Assembly (NCBI GenBank): GCA_911728435.2
Contig: OU452205.1
Location: 8,996,260 to 9,060,259, forward strand
Direction: 5' to 3'
Source of the DNA: Apoderus coryli
Lineage: Eukaryota > Arthropoda > Insecta > Coleoptera > Attelabidae
Length of the DNA: 64,000 nucleotides
The notes under the pieces are model-generated. The model was not told where the DNA came from. It did not search any database and saw only the letters and a list, made by a program, of their open reading frames with translations. Below are positions 11,457 to 22,342 of this stretch, piece by piece. The position numbers were made by a program, and so were the translations under genes. Positions within the stretch are counted from its first letter, which is position 1; the number at the start of each line of letters is the position of its first letter.

Positions 11457-12865
11457 AAAGTGTAACTAGCAGATCAGTTGTCATGCTAACCTCAACTCCA
11501 TATTGCCTGATTGTCAGCATGGTTTCAAGAAGGGTCACAGTACAGCGATTCCATTGGCTAAGGTTACGGATGACATTATTAGAGCTCGTGATAAGGGTGA
11601 CAATACGGCTGTTGTTTTGTTGGACTTTTCAAAAGCTTTTGATACTATTAACCATAAATTGTTGGCCGCTAAATTAAGGTTTTACGGATTTGATGATTCA
11701 TCACGATCGTTATTTGACTCTTATTTATCCGGAGGAAAACAGAGGGTGTTATTGATGTAACCTCTGGAGTTCCCCAGGGTTCAATATTGGGACCTCTTTT
11801 ATTTTTAATATACCTACACCTCTGATATTTTGAGATCCTTAAGTTATTGTAAAATTCAGGCCTTTGCTGACGATACTCAAATCTATTACTCGTTTCCCAC
11901 TAATAATTATATGGAAGCCCAACAGAACGTCAACGCCGATCTTCATGTATTGTACACCCTCTCCAGGAATCATAATTTAAAGTTGAATCCATCAAAATCA
12001 AACCTGCTACTGTTTAGCAATAGAAATGATGTTGATTTTCTCAAAGAAAATTTTAGAGTTGTAATAAATAGTAATGTTGTCCAGTGTGTCAAATCTGCAA
12101 GGGTGTGAATATGGATATTTCATTGAGATGTCGGGAGCACGTGAAAGGGTTGCTTAGAAAGTCATACGTTACCTTAAAACTCTTGTATTCAAATAAACAT
12201 ATTTTGGGCCGGGGATTGCGTCAAACACTATGTGAAGCATTGGTTTTATCTACCTTTAATTATTGTGATTTTGTTTACGGTCCTCTGTTGGACAGCATGG
12301 ATCGTGAACGCATACAAAGAGTTCAGAACTGTTGTGCTAGATTTGTAAAGGGTCCTAGAAAGTATGATCGCGTGTCCCAGGTAATCCATGATATGGGCTG
12401 GCTGAGAATGGAGGATCGTCGCCTTCTGCATCTTGGGAATTTTGTTATTCATATAACGTTTGATTCAGATGCTCCTTCTGATATTAGAGAAAAACTTGTA
12501 CCTAGGAGGGATATTCATGATAGAGATGTTCGACACATTGACCGCCTTACTTTACCACATCGTCGCACATCGCTTTTTCAGAGGGGTTTTACATACAACG
12601 CTATAAAGCTCTATAATACTATTCCTAAGGGGTTCCGGATATTGAGTCCAGCTAAGTTTAAGATTAATTTTAAGAGATACCTTCTTAATCGATACCATTA
12701 ATTGATTCTCTTTCTTATTATTTCACTTTTATTCCTTTTAAATTTATAGTAGAGTCTTGTCCTTTGAGAGTGGAATCGTGCAATCACAGGTGATCTTTTA
12801 TATGTAGGTATAGTGTTATGATATTGTTACTTTCAAAAATAAAGACACTTTATTATTATTATTAC
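11457..12865 (+). mobile_element. Non-LTR retrotransposon (CR1/Jockey-like), 5'-truncated
   Basis: Reverse-transcriptase motifs appear in order over three frames: 'LPDCQHGFKKGHST' (11500-11545), 'VVLLDFSKAFDTINHKLL' with the first catalytic Asp (11612-11665), 'SGVPQGSILGPLL' (11764-11802), and 'QAFADDTQIYYS' with the catalytic FADD box (11858-11895). An open 205-codon C-terminal part (12084-12701) holds 'STFNYCDFVYGP' and 'RIQRVQNCCARFV'. Frameshifts near 11760 and 12100 break the gene. After the stop at 12699 there is a short 3' UTR ending in AATAAAGACACTTTATTATT repeats (about 12838-12865), the microsatellite-type tail usual for this group. The endonuclease and first part of ORF2 are missing, as expected for incomplete target-primed reverse transcription. 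Confidence 0.85.
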
Positions 12866-12869
12866 AAAA

Positions 12870-13080
12870 ATTAGGATTACCTATGTCTTTTTTTCGATCA
12901 AATTGTTAACCTAAGCAAACAAGGTCTCGTGCAGCTGGTAGTTAATAGTATTTCATAAAATTACAAATATAACTCAAAATAGACTTTTTGAGTTACAATA
13001 TCCAAGATTTTTTTAAATGGCACGCCCTATATTTGATACGTTTTTGTTAAAATTCGTAAAAACACCTATCGTCTGACATA
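12870..13080. other. Spacer between LINE relics
   Basis: No supported feature. Confidence 0.4.
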
Positions 13081-13084
13081 TTTA

Positions 13085-13690
13085 CATCGTTTGTATAAAC
13101 TATTTGTTTTTGCTGACGTTCTTACGATTTATAGTTCGGTTAAGTCCCAGATTGACTGTAATAAACTTCAAGATGATCTGAATGCTGTATAGGCGTGGTG
13201 TAAAGAAAATAGGTTACAGCTAAACCCTGACAAATGCAAAGTTGTAAGATACACGCAGAAGAAAGATCCTTTTCAGAACCCCTACGACCTAAGACAATAT
13301 ATGTTGTTGCGTTGTGATATGGTTACGGACTTGGGGGTGATTTTCGATGCTCACCTTTCTTTTTCTAACCATATTAATACTAAAGTTGGCGAGGCCTTGA
13401 ATATGTATGGCTTCCTGGTCAGAACATGTAAATCTTTTGAAGGCGTTAATACGTTTAACATGCTGTTCTACGCCTTTGTTCGCTCGCTATTGACTGTCCT
13501 GGCCTGTTGTCTTAATTAAAGTTCTTTATAAGTCGAGTTAATTCAAGAAACAATATGATGTTCTATAACAGCAGGACCAGGACGAGTTTATGTCATGAGT
13601 CACCTATGCCTATGTATAATTTTTGTGATACTTTTAATAAAATTAATAATATGTGTGATATTTATAATGATTCTTTGGGGGTGATTTTTA
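13085..13690 (+). mobile_element. Second non-LTR retrotransposon relic (RT C-terminal half)
   Basis: Translation gives 'LFVFADVLTIYSSVKSQ' (13100-13150), in which the catalytic FADD box has become FADV. It continues with 'WCKENRLQLNPDKCKVV' (13196-13246), 'TDLGVIFDAHLSFSNHIN' (13327-13380) and 'FNMLFYAFVRS'. After a frameshift near 13500 the typical C-terminal end follows ('NNMMFYNSRTRTSL', 'CDTFNKINNMCDIYN'). The motifs fit the R1/Jockey group and differ from the preceding LINE, so this is a separate insertion. It begins abruptly in the RT palm and carries a stop at about 13190. Confidence 0.75.
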
Positions 13691-13815
13691 GAGAGGTTAC
13701 CCCTTTCCTCGATGAAAGTTCTTATTAGCAACAATATTAATTTAACAACTAGTTCATGCGGCTAGAAAAGTTCCTGTTGCCCTAGTAAATAGATTATAGA
13801 AATAATAACAAAATG

Positions 13816-14092
13816 TCAGGAGAGTGCAGAGAGGGTAAATCCGATAGTGATAGTAAAGAAAGAGAAGACTAATGACTTAAGAATTTGCTTAGACCCTAAG
13901 GATATAAATAAATCTATTAAAAGGCATTATTTTAAGCTACCAACTATTGACGAATTAACAGAAAAACTTGCTAATAAACACTGTTTTTTAATGGTTCCAT
14001 TCGACGAATATAGTTCGAAAATTTGCACTTTCGCGACTCTTTTGGGTTATTTTTATGTATCATATTTTCTGAGAGCCAAGTGGCATTAATAA
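13816..14092 (+). mobile_element. Ty3/gypsy-type reverse transcriptase fragment
   Basis: The frame reads 'VNPIVIVKKEKTNDLRICLD' followed by 'PKDINKSIKRHYFKLPTIDE', 'LTEKLANKHCFLMVPFDEY' and 'SSKICTFATLLGYFYVS'. These match blocks 1-3 of LTR-retrotransposon reverse transcriptases (consensus order: KK..G.LR.C.D...LN, LP.I.EL...L, LD...G...I, CTF.TP.G.Y.F). The expected LDA..GFWQI is altered to VPFDEY, so a catalytic region is damaged. The fragment ends at TAA 14087. No LTR, protease or integrase is visible nearby, so it is an isolated piece of a retroelement polyprotein. Confidence 0.7.
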
Positions 14093-14099
14093 TTACCCT

Positions 14100-15385
14100 G
14101 AGGTCATCATGCTACGCATTAAGAACATAGAAGATAATGTCAAATATTGGAAAATATATCTGAATCTACTCAGGAATTCATGCAACTCTTGGTTTAGAGA
14201 AGAATGAAAGCACCGATTCTCTGGCATAAGAAGAGGTTGACATGGAACTATGAGGACCAGAACTTTTTTTTAATAATTATAGTATATCTGCATCAACCAT
14301 GGTGGTAGGACCAGAACTCTTAAGTATGAAATATAAATATGTCAACGTATAGAGCATGCGCATAAACATACTCTTTGACATTAATAACAGTTGTTAGTCT
14401 GACTCCAAGCTGAAAACAAGTAGTTTAATTTCTATCCAAATTCCTAACCTGAAAACAACACAACAAGAACCTGCAATTGGTTTTAATGTACACAATAATC
14501 TTTGGTTTTGGTAATCAGTTTCGTGAAATATACAATTTTATACCCAAAGAATTATACCCTGCTCAATTTTGATTAAGTAGTAAAATTAGCTTTGTTTGTC
14601 CGTATACAACCGTATTAAAAATACAGATTATCTGATGATTTTACTCAGCAACGAAACAACATGTCCTAGTTTTGCTGACAAGCTATTTTCAGATCAAAAA
14701 GGTTGCTAATAAAACTTAAACATTTTAATATATTATGTGATGATAAAAACCAAGTTGAATACAAAGGAATTTTGCATAACGAAATGCTGTATTGCATCAA
14801 AATGTGCCACAATGAGTTACTCAGTAAGTGGAAAACAAAACTGCATATTTTAAAATGGTTGGGAGGTTGGTGTTATGATATTAAAATACAAACATCTTAC
14901 ATCATATTACAATAGTATTCATTGATTCTTTGCAAACAAATGGCACCATGGATAATACGCAAATTATTATAACAAAAACAGAAGCAGGATGTATCTGTAA
15001 ACTGTAACATGTCATGTTCCTAAGGAAAATACACACATAATTTTAACTTGTATTACCTACGTGTTATTGTAAAGTACGATTTGTACGTATCTCTCCTAGA
15101 AACTTGTAAGTATAATGTATGTATGTAAAATAGGGCGCGCAATCTATTAGTGGTTGTTATCGTCAATCATGGCACGATTAGATCCGCAAATGTGTAAATT
15201 ACTTTTGTTTATCCACCATTTACCTTGAATAGCAATTATATTTCTGTCTATCTTATGCATGCTAAATCTTTTATTGTAAATTATTGGTTTGCATCGTCCT
15301 ACAAAAAGATATATGCAACACATATTATTACAATATGTTGGTTTGCGCGGAATCATAAAACAAATCAGTATTATTATTACTTAGA
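14100..15385. other. No recognised gene
   Basis: No supported feature. The frames at 14703-14915, 15147-15356 and 15225-15434 lack motifs and splice support. Confidence 0.5.
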
Positions 15386-15390
15386 AAAGA

Positions 15391-15424
15391 GTAATTTTAT
15401 CCGCTATGCAACAAAACTATTTTT
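15391..15424. repeat. MITE end, solitary
   Basis: GTAATTTTATCCGCTATGCA matches the right terminal repeat of the MITE family at 15439 and 21075. It faces the left end of the next copy across about 15 bases. Confidence 0.5.
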
Positions 15425-15438
15425 AGATTATTAAAATC

Positions 15439-15698
15439 ATTTTGTGGCATAGCGAACAAAATTACTGACTTTACCCACACAGGCATGGGCGTGACTATGG
15501 CACTCTGACGAGATCACAATAAGAGTCTCACTCACTTATCCGTATCAATCTGTCGACCCATGCCTCGGTCTGGTTCTACCTAACTAGACCATCGAATATT
15601 AACTATATTTTAAACTGTGACTAGATTGAGGCTCTGATAATAGTAAATAAAATCCCGTGTTCAGGTAAATCCAAAATTACCTTCATTGCGACCAACAA
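15439..15698. mobile_element. MITE with about 45-bp terminal inverted repeat, copy 1
   Basis: The left end, ATTTTGTGGCATAGCGAACA onward, is the inverse complement of the right end of the copy at 21075-21259 over about 45 bases. The internal block 'CTGTCGACCCATGCCTCGGT' plus 'CTGGTTCTAC' is shared by both copies. The right end here is eroded ('GTTCAGGTAAATCC...AAAATTACC'). It has no coding capacity, so it depends on an unidentified autonomous partner. Confidence 0.65.
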
Positions 15699-15886
15699 TG
15701 GTATGTTAATATTGGTATTTCACCCACTAGCCCAATCCTCTTAATGAAGTCGATTGTTTTGGTGGATGAGCTTTCGTTTAGACTGGCTGGAAGAAAAGCT
15801 ATTTCACCGAATGTTGCCAATCTAGTTCTAGCCACAGCTGGGCAAGAACACAATAAATGGTCAGCCAAATTTTCCAAAAAACCCAA
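15683..15886 (-). mobile_element. LINE C-terminal (RNase H side) fragment
   Basis: The minus-strand frame reads 'ENLADHLLCSCPAVARTRL', 'TFGEIAFLPASL' and 'DFIKRIGL'. This is the pattern 'E...HLLC.CPAL.R.R...LG...L...FI...GL' found after the RNase H domain at the end of Jockey/R1-type ORF2 proteins. It is short and isolated; no upstream RT is visible, so it is a 3' fragment. Confidence 0.6.
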
Positions 15887-15889
15887 CGT

Positions 15890-16878
15890 TTGAAAAACTA
15901 GTACCTATTTACTGAATGTTATTTATAATTTAATACATGTTGGGTAATTGTTTAAATATATGGAGAAAAAATTGCATTAAAAGAAAATGGGCGTGCATTC
16001 CCGGATATTATAAGACAAAGCCACCCCAGAAAAACTGATCAAAGTTCCAATAGGCGATAAGCCATAAAAATTCATGTGACAAAAATATAGCTTAATCAGT
16101 TTGCACTGTAGCTTACTAAAATGGCACCTCTTTATGTTTCATTGGGTGATAATGAATTCTCGCTTTGTATTCTCCTTATATTGTAGTGCTTAAGGTCTCC
16201 TGAAGGTCAAATCAAAATGACATTATTTATGTGAGACACTCAATTAAGACTAACATAGGACCCATTAAAAGCAAACTTCCTTGCCTTGTCTATTTATGGA
16301 TACAAAAACACAATTGTTATTATTTCCAGCGAAAGATATTTTTTTTTAATGAAACCTCATAAGAATAAAATGTGGCGTTTACTTAACCACGACGCCTTTT
16401 AGACACTCATTGTTGTTGCTGAAAACAAATTAGATATAACTACGTTTGTCAATTTGGACTGTTTCTTTTTTCCCATCTTATTATCATATGTACCCTAGCT
16501 TTATAACGAATTTTATTAGAGCCAAATAGAGCGAAATAGATATCATATCACAGCTTACTGTTATAAGAACTAGTTAGCTGTGATCTTACTTTTAAACAGT
16601 TGTTTGATTTTATTTTTTATTTAGATTTTGGTTCCTTTTTCAAAACAATTTCGCACGCCCTGTATGCATTGGTTTAATATGACACTCTTTTTTAGGTCCT
16701 GAAATCAGTTCTTCGTCATATCCAACAGTATTTTTTAACAAGGTTTCATTAAAATATCCGTATACGGACTAACAGAATGACAAGATGAGTGAATGACAGA
16801 CAGATATTTTTTAGAACGACTTCATGTATTTCTGGTGAAAACATATTTTTTTTTCATGAAACTAATAGCTTCTTCATA
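15890..16878. other. No recognised gene
   Basis: AT-rich sequence with no supported feature. Confidence 0.5.
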
Positions 16879-16880
16879 TA

Positions 16881-18233
16881 CAATATGCGATACGTGTTCC
16901 TCAAAGTCCAAATATTATGTCACGACCTATTTGGACAAACAGAATGATATTTGGAATGTAGGGGAACAACATTCTGCGTCAACCGTAAGTACCAGTGACG
17001 TTGCCATATGTCCTACTTTTTAGGATTCGGTGGCTACTTTTTATTTTTAGATGGGGTACCCACTTTTTTTGTTATATCTGGTACCAAAATGTCAAAGATC
17101 AAAATTTAAAGTTTTCGACATAACTCGTTTTGTTTTTTTTTTTTCGATTAGTAGTGAACTTTAGTATATCCAGTATAACGTTTTAAATGTCACAGATGTC
17201 ACAACCAGTCACAATTAGATTTGACGGAGTTATAGGTACTATTTCTAAATACGAGTAATCAGACCTAGCATTTCATTATTTTATTAAAAAAATCGAAGAT
17301 CTCAAACAAATTTCAAACAAAGACCAAAAATCTGCAAGGAATAACTAAATAAACTAAAACCATTTTATCAAAATATGGTCCTTGCTTTTCTTGGCAATAG
17401 GCCTGGTTATAATAAAATCTATCAAGAACACGTCTGAGCATTTCGTTCTTGATTTGTCCACCTTCATTTTATATGTCTGTGCTGTAAAATTAACTTCTAA
17501 TACCGTTAAACAAAAAATTTTGAGTAAAAACTAAATTACAAAACTAAAACATTTCAAAGTTTGGGACAGCATTTGTAAATATCTTTCAGAAGTTAAATTT
17601 AATTAGATAAAAAACGGACCAACAACATAATATATGTTGGTTCCAAATATTCCGGCACAAACATTAACTTTTTGTAGATACTTTTGGTTAGCAATTCCCC
17701 CATCCAATTAGGATTCTCAAAGCTCCAGAATCTACAATTGTAGCGGTTAAAATGGAATATATATTGCTTCGTTTGAGAACAGAATATATTCTGAAGAGTT
17801 CTGAACTTGGTCAAGTTTTTTCAGGATTGTCTCAAATTCAACCAGTCTAGCAAAATCGTCTTTTAAAAGCTCCTGTACTAAGTGAGCTTTGTAAGGGTTA
17901 TGTTAATTTTTATCTACTAATACAATTTCTTTTGCGGTTTTTGGAGCGAACAATGAGGATTTTCTACGAAAAACTGTAATAGGTACGTCTTTATTGAGTT
18001 CTTGCGGTTCTCGGACGGACAGATCTGGTCGTTTCTTTTACGAGCTGCATAATACCGCCTCAAAGAAGGTATCCCATTTAAAAATAAAAAGTAGACAATA
18101 AATACTCGAAAGTGAGAGTATATTTGGTCCAGTGGACGCTGAATCTTATTTTTCATCAGATTCCAAATTTCATTCTGTTTGTCCAAATAGATCATGAGAT
18201 ATTTGGACATTTCGGAACTTTTGACACAGAGTG
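16881..18233 (-). mobile_element. Tc1/mariner-superfamily element, full-length relic
   Basis: Both ends are flanked by TA (16879-16880 and 18234-18235). The right end, read inward on the minus strand, is CACTCTGTGTCAAAAGTTCC, then 'TGTCCAAATATCTCATGATC' and 'TATTTGGACAAACAGAATGA'; the left end aligns to it over about 80 bases. Between them lies a minus-strand transposase relic (17590-18210). The length of 1353 bp is normal for an autonomous mariner-like element. The fragment at 2613 belongs to the same family. Confidence 0.75.
17590..18210 (-). pseudogene. Decayed DDE transposase of the 16.9-18.2 kb element
   Basis: Reading minus-strand frames in order gives 'FVENPHCSLQKPQKKL' (from the DNA-binding part), 'NPYKAHLVQELLKDDFARLV', 'LDQVQNSSEYILFSNEAIY' and 'NRYNCRFWSFENPNWM'. 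In intact relatives these are 'PYK.QL.QEL...D...R..F', 'FL..I.FSDEAHF' and 'N.QN.R.WS.ENP'. The first catalytic Asp of FSDEA is Asn here. Frameshifts near 17820 and 17916 and internal stops leave two separate open frames. The C-terminal catalytic residues are not recognisable. Expected activity: none. Confidence 0.65.
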
Positions 18234-18239
18234 TATAGT

Positions 18240-19236
18240 TAAATCATTGTGTCAGTAAATGTGTATATGCTCAAATTTTTTTCTATGTAAAATGAAATGT
18301 TATCAAGAACCTTATGATTATAAAGCAGATAATAATAGAATGGTTATAAGGTTTACAATTAAAACGGAAAAAGGGAAATGAGTAAAAAGTGAATTTTGAT
18401 TTGATAAAAGACCAATCTGGATTGCCACTCACGTGTTCACCTGTAGGCTGCTCCTATAATTTCCGTTAAAATTTATTGTATTCTATATAGTGAATGTAGG
18501 ACTCCGCTGACGTCAAGTTCGTTAGTCAACTATAAAGTTTTAAAGTCATTTACTCTTATTATCTTACAATTACATTGTCGTTAATCAATACAATGTGTAC
18601 CAGCAGTCTGTTCTAATTGTTTTATATTAGTGTATTGTGTTTTGTGTAGTAAGAATAAACGATCACGGATATCCAATAATTATGATGAATATATTATTAA
18701 AATTTTTAACATGATTAGAATTATAAAGAGATTTATGTCAGTAGCAGAGTCATAAATTCCTATTATACTCGACCAGCAGACATCTGGTTATCTGATATTG
18801 GTTATGCTTATTGTTAGAACAAAACCGGATTTATTATTGGATGATACTATTTTAGAATAACTAATTAAGTTAGCTACAACTTCTAAACATTTTGAATGAT
18901 ATCGTATAGAAAAATGGGATATTCTTCTTTGACAGGCCAAAATGATAGCTGTGGTTACAATATTTTTAACCTAACGTCGGTGGAATTTGATTATTTTAAA
19001 TTTAATATTGTATAACTCGGATGTAAGCATAGACGGGTAAGAGTTTAATTGGCATTAAAACTGGTAATTACTGATTTACTTATAAGGTAAGATTAATAAT
19101 TCAGTTATGTTCATCCTTTGGTTTGAAAAATCAGGTTACTAAACATTAATAGCGACACATAAAACAGTAAGAGTTGATTTAAAAAAAAATCGGTTGTGTC
19201 GATGTCGCCCCAAAACTTTCCCGACACGATATAATA
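18240..19236. other. No recognised gene
   Basis: AT-rich sequence between two DNA transposons. No supported feature. Confidence 0.5.
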
Positions 19237-19238
19237 TA

Positions 19239-20728
19239 GGGGAACGACGGCGAATTGCGAACACATAAGGGAAAACATCTTTTTTAGCCACATTATAAAT
19301 GCTTTAAAAGAACAGAGTTGCGCTTAGTAAAGTCAAACTAGTCCTTGACGCATATGATCTATCAAAATTATTTAAACAATTAAAAGAACATATATATTTT
19401 TGTTTAAAATTTTGTTTACAAAATCGGGATTACCCGATACTTGAGGGTATTGCCAAACACGAATCGGGTAATTAAGAACACACATTTATTAACACATTTG
19501 TGCGGTTAATATAAAATACATATTAAAAAATAGAAACAAAAATTAACTCTAAACAAAGGAACAAAAACGAACTTAAAATGAAAAAGTACAACCACTCTCT
19601 TAAACTTGCACTCATGCAACAGCATATTGTAATGTTTTTTCCCCTTTCCCCACTAATGGCGGAACCTACGTATTTGCTTTTGTCCTTTTGGACCAATAAT
19701 TCGATTTGGTCTGTTAACTATACTAATACCCGTTTCATCTACATTAAAAATTCGCGTTGGCTGAAATTTATAATTTTGCATCAGGTTTTCTAAGTTATCA
19801 AAAAATGTGTTTATTTCCAACTGGTTGAATCCCATTATTCTATTTATACTAGTCGCCTCGGGTTTACGAAAACTTAATTGAGGGTGTCTCCGCATAAACC
19901 CATACATCCAGTCTTTACCGGCTTCCATTTTATCCTTATTAAATTTGTGTGGGATTGACAACTTTTCAGCATAGGCATATACTGCGCGTCTTAATTGCAC
20001 TGGCATTAAGCCGTAGAACATTTTTGAAAGTGTCAGTAAATGGCTGGAGATATCTTCTTCTTGCTCCGGACTAAAAATTGTCTTGGTCCCCATTCGTGCC
20101 GGATAATACCCGGATTTAACTCGGTTCTGCAATGTCGTTACAGGAACATTAAAATGCCGAGCAGCAGCTCGCAAACCATACCGATTATCAGTAACTGCAG
20201 TTATGGCCAATTTCATTTGCTCCTCGCTCCACGAGCATTTATTAGTTAATCTTTTCCTGGTAAGTGGCATCTGAGAACAACAACTATTAACATTTATTTA
20301 TGTGCCGGGTATTGCCGAACACTTTAATGGGTAATAAGGAACGCATGTTCGTCAATACCCGATTTTGAGGTTAATCAATCAATTATAGGATAAAATTTTT
20401 ATTTATTCTATATTGCAAAAAATGATATGATAGGGCTATAGCTAACATATTACTCATTACAAATAACTTATAAGAATTTATCAAGTACAAACATATCGAT
20501 CCACATACCTTAATTTTTGCTCCGAAGAAATAATAGCACCGCTGTCAAAAATAAACATGTGATCATACCACAGCCGTAAGCACACTAAATCAGCGAATAT
20601 GATTTGCATCCACGTTGAGGAACATAATAGATACTGTCGGTGTTAAAAAAAGCGGGAAATAGATGGCGCAAAGGTATAAATTTAAGTGTTTGGCATTACC
20701 CGGTGTTCGTGATCACCCGTCGTTCCCC
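19239..20728 (-). mobile_element. pogo/Tigger-like DNA transposon with TIRs
   Basis: The ends are GGGGAACGACGG... and ...CCGTCGTTCCCC. The TIRs are about 26 bp (GGGGAACGACGGCGAATTGC left; GGGGAACGACGGGTGATCAC right), each flanked by TA (19237-19238, 20729-20730), as expected for the Tc1/mariner superfamily including pogo. Subterminal repeats of GGGTATTGCC(A/G)AACAC occur at 19445, 20307 and, as the variant GGGTAATGCCAAACAC on the other strand, at 20686-20701. These are candidate extra transposase-binding sites. The element is 1490 bp, shorter than autonomous members, because the second half of the transposase is missing. Confidence 0.85.
19600..20270 (-). pseudogene. pogo/Tigger-like transposase, truncated and frameshifted
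   Basis: The open frame (205 codons from ATG at 20270) starts with a CENP-B/psq-type helix-turn-helix: 'WSEEQMKLAI' (residues 14-23) and 'GLRAAARHFNVPVTTLQNRV' (32-51). A second DNA-binding half follows ('AEKLSIPHKF', 'GKDWMYGFMRRHP', residues 101-130). The DDE domain begins with 'RIFNVDETG', and its first catalytic Asp is residue 178. After 'GPKGQKQ' (193-199) a one-base frameshift leads to TAG at 19653. In the next frame the family continuation resumes ('YVGSAISGERGKNITICCC', then 'MSASL') to about 19600, after which homology stops. The second and third catalytic acidic residues are absent. A host-domesticated DNA-binding protein is possible but unsupported by splice or promoter signals. 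Confidence 0.8.
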
Positions 20729-20734
20729 TAATCA

Positions 20735-21070
20735 AAAATATATGACCTGCGTAACGAAACAGAAGTTTAATAATTATTATAGTTGTATTATTTTCAATAT
20801 TTCCAATAAACTAACGTAACAAACAAACTACTTTATTAAAAAATTAGAAAAAAACCTAGAGTTGTCATTCGAACACTCTATCAATGATTCCACAAAACCC
20901 TCTTTGAAATTATTGTATTGGAATTCTAATAACATAGGTTCCAACTACCTAACTGGTGACATTTTAAACACAATTTTCTCGAGAATTATGGTGGCAAATA
21001 TCAAAACTGACGTATCGCTGTAAAGCAGATAAAAAATATTAATTATTATTAATTAATGTGCGTAAGTGTA
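20735..21070. other. No recognised gene
   Basis: No supported feature between the pogo element and the MITE. Confidence 0.4.
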
Positions 21071-21074
21071 GGCC

Positions 21075-21259
21075 GATATTGCAAATGGGCAACGACTATG
21101 GTAACCTGACGAGCTCATAATAAGAGCGAAACGAATTCGTCAGTATCTGTCGACCCATGCCTCGGTCTGGTTCTACTGAATTAGACTGAGGACCTTCGAA
21201 ATTAAACAAAATCCCTTGTGTAGGTAAAACCAGTAATTTTGTCCGCTATGCCACAAAAT
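21075..21259. mobile_element. MITE, copy 2
   Basis: Same family as 15439-15698, sharing 'CTGTCGACCCATGCCTCGGT' and the right TIR ending CCGCTATGCCACAAAAT. The left TIR is lost or very divergent. Confidence 0.6.
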
Positions 21260-21495
21260 TATTTCCTTTTTATTATATTTACGGACACAAATTCATATTC
21301 TAGAAACTAAGTAGATAATTTTGAAAAAACTAAAGACAGAAAACATGCAAATTCCATATACCTGTTATGAGGCGTCTTTGATCAGAAACTCACAAAACTA
21401 ATGTCAATAATAAGAAAAGAGATTTGCCTGATATTTTCGTAGAATGTGCTCGCATACTATTTTCGACTATGGTAGAACTAACAAAATTGATTTAA

Positions 21496-21569
21496 TAGGA
21501 ATGAAAGTCAATTCTGGTCACTTCGTGAAAATTTTATGTAAAATTAATAAAACTGTTAAATAAAGTATT
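21496..21569. repeat. Left arm of inverted repeat (uninterrupted)
   Basis: TAGGAATGAAAGTCAATTCTGGTCACTTCG... is the inverse complement of 22861-22920 joined to 23065-23080. This arm reads straight through 'GACCAGAATTGACTTTCA' on the minus strand, so it shows the arm without the 144-bp insertion. Confidence 0.7.
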
Positions 21570-21895
21570 ATGTTAAATATCCCTATATATTTTTTATTTT
21601 CGTTCTTTTTATCCAATACATATTTGATATTTATTGTAAAAAAGAGACATTGTCAAGTTCGACAACATTTTTGCAATTTTTGAGAAGTTTTTAATAGTGA
21701 CCGTAGATAATTTTAGTTTTTAAGTTATTAATGTATATCTGTTCACTAAATTAATAAAAGAACCTAGTTTTGCAATTAAAACGGGCAGTTTTTTTGGAAA
21801 CAACACATAATATGTGTATTTTTTTTTTCAAATAAAAGAAAACAAACAAAAACTTTCAAAGTCAACTCCACAAAATCTTTAATTTAGTTATGAAA

Positions 21896-21936
21896 AAGGA
21901 AACTAGTTTCGGCTCAACAAGCCATCATCAGTCCTA
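21896..21936 (-). ncRNA. Hammerhead ribozyme motif (Penelope terminal repeat)
   Basis: Minus strand: CTGATGA (21925-21931), a stem II GGCTT/GAGCC with loop GTT, GAAA (21907-21910), and stem III as the palindrome ACTAGT. Stem I pairs AGGA before the core with TCCT after the cleavage-site T. As in the other copies, an unpaired T sits between CTGATGA and stem II. Confidence 0.65.
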
Positions 21937-22342
21937 CAATAAAGATAAAAACTAACGCATAAGAGAAATAAATAAATAAATAAATAAAACGTACAACGGG
22001 CTACAAAACTATACATAAGTTCATAAGGTAAAAAACTTACCATTCTTACAAAAACATCCGTGTAGAAATAATATCAAACATGAATATAAATAACATTACA
22101 CGAAAACAAACACCTGTGTTGAGTAAATAAATAAAATAAGAATTTTAATGCATCCAAGACCAGATTCAAATATATCAAAAGGAAAAAACGAAAAACGTTT
22201 AACCTTTTTCTATAAGTACAGTATGTCCAAAAAGAATTGAATTGAACTGGACTGGACTGAAATTCTAAAGAATCGTAAAAATAGTAAATTTAAATGAGGC
22301 AAGCAAAAACAGCATTAAAGAGGGGCACAAAAATTGAACACG

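Noticed and set aside
11308..11538. Minus-strand ORF rich in Leu before the LINE
   Set aside because: Opposite-strand shadow of (TAA)n and the start of the LINE RT.
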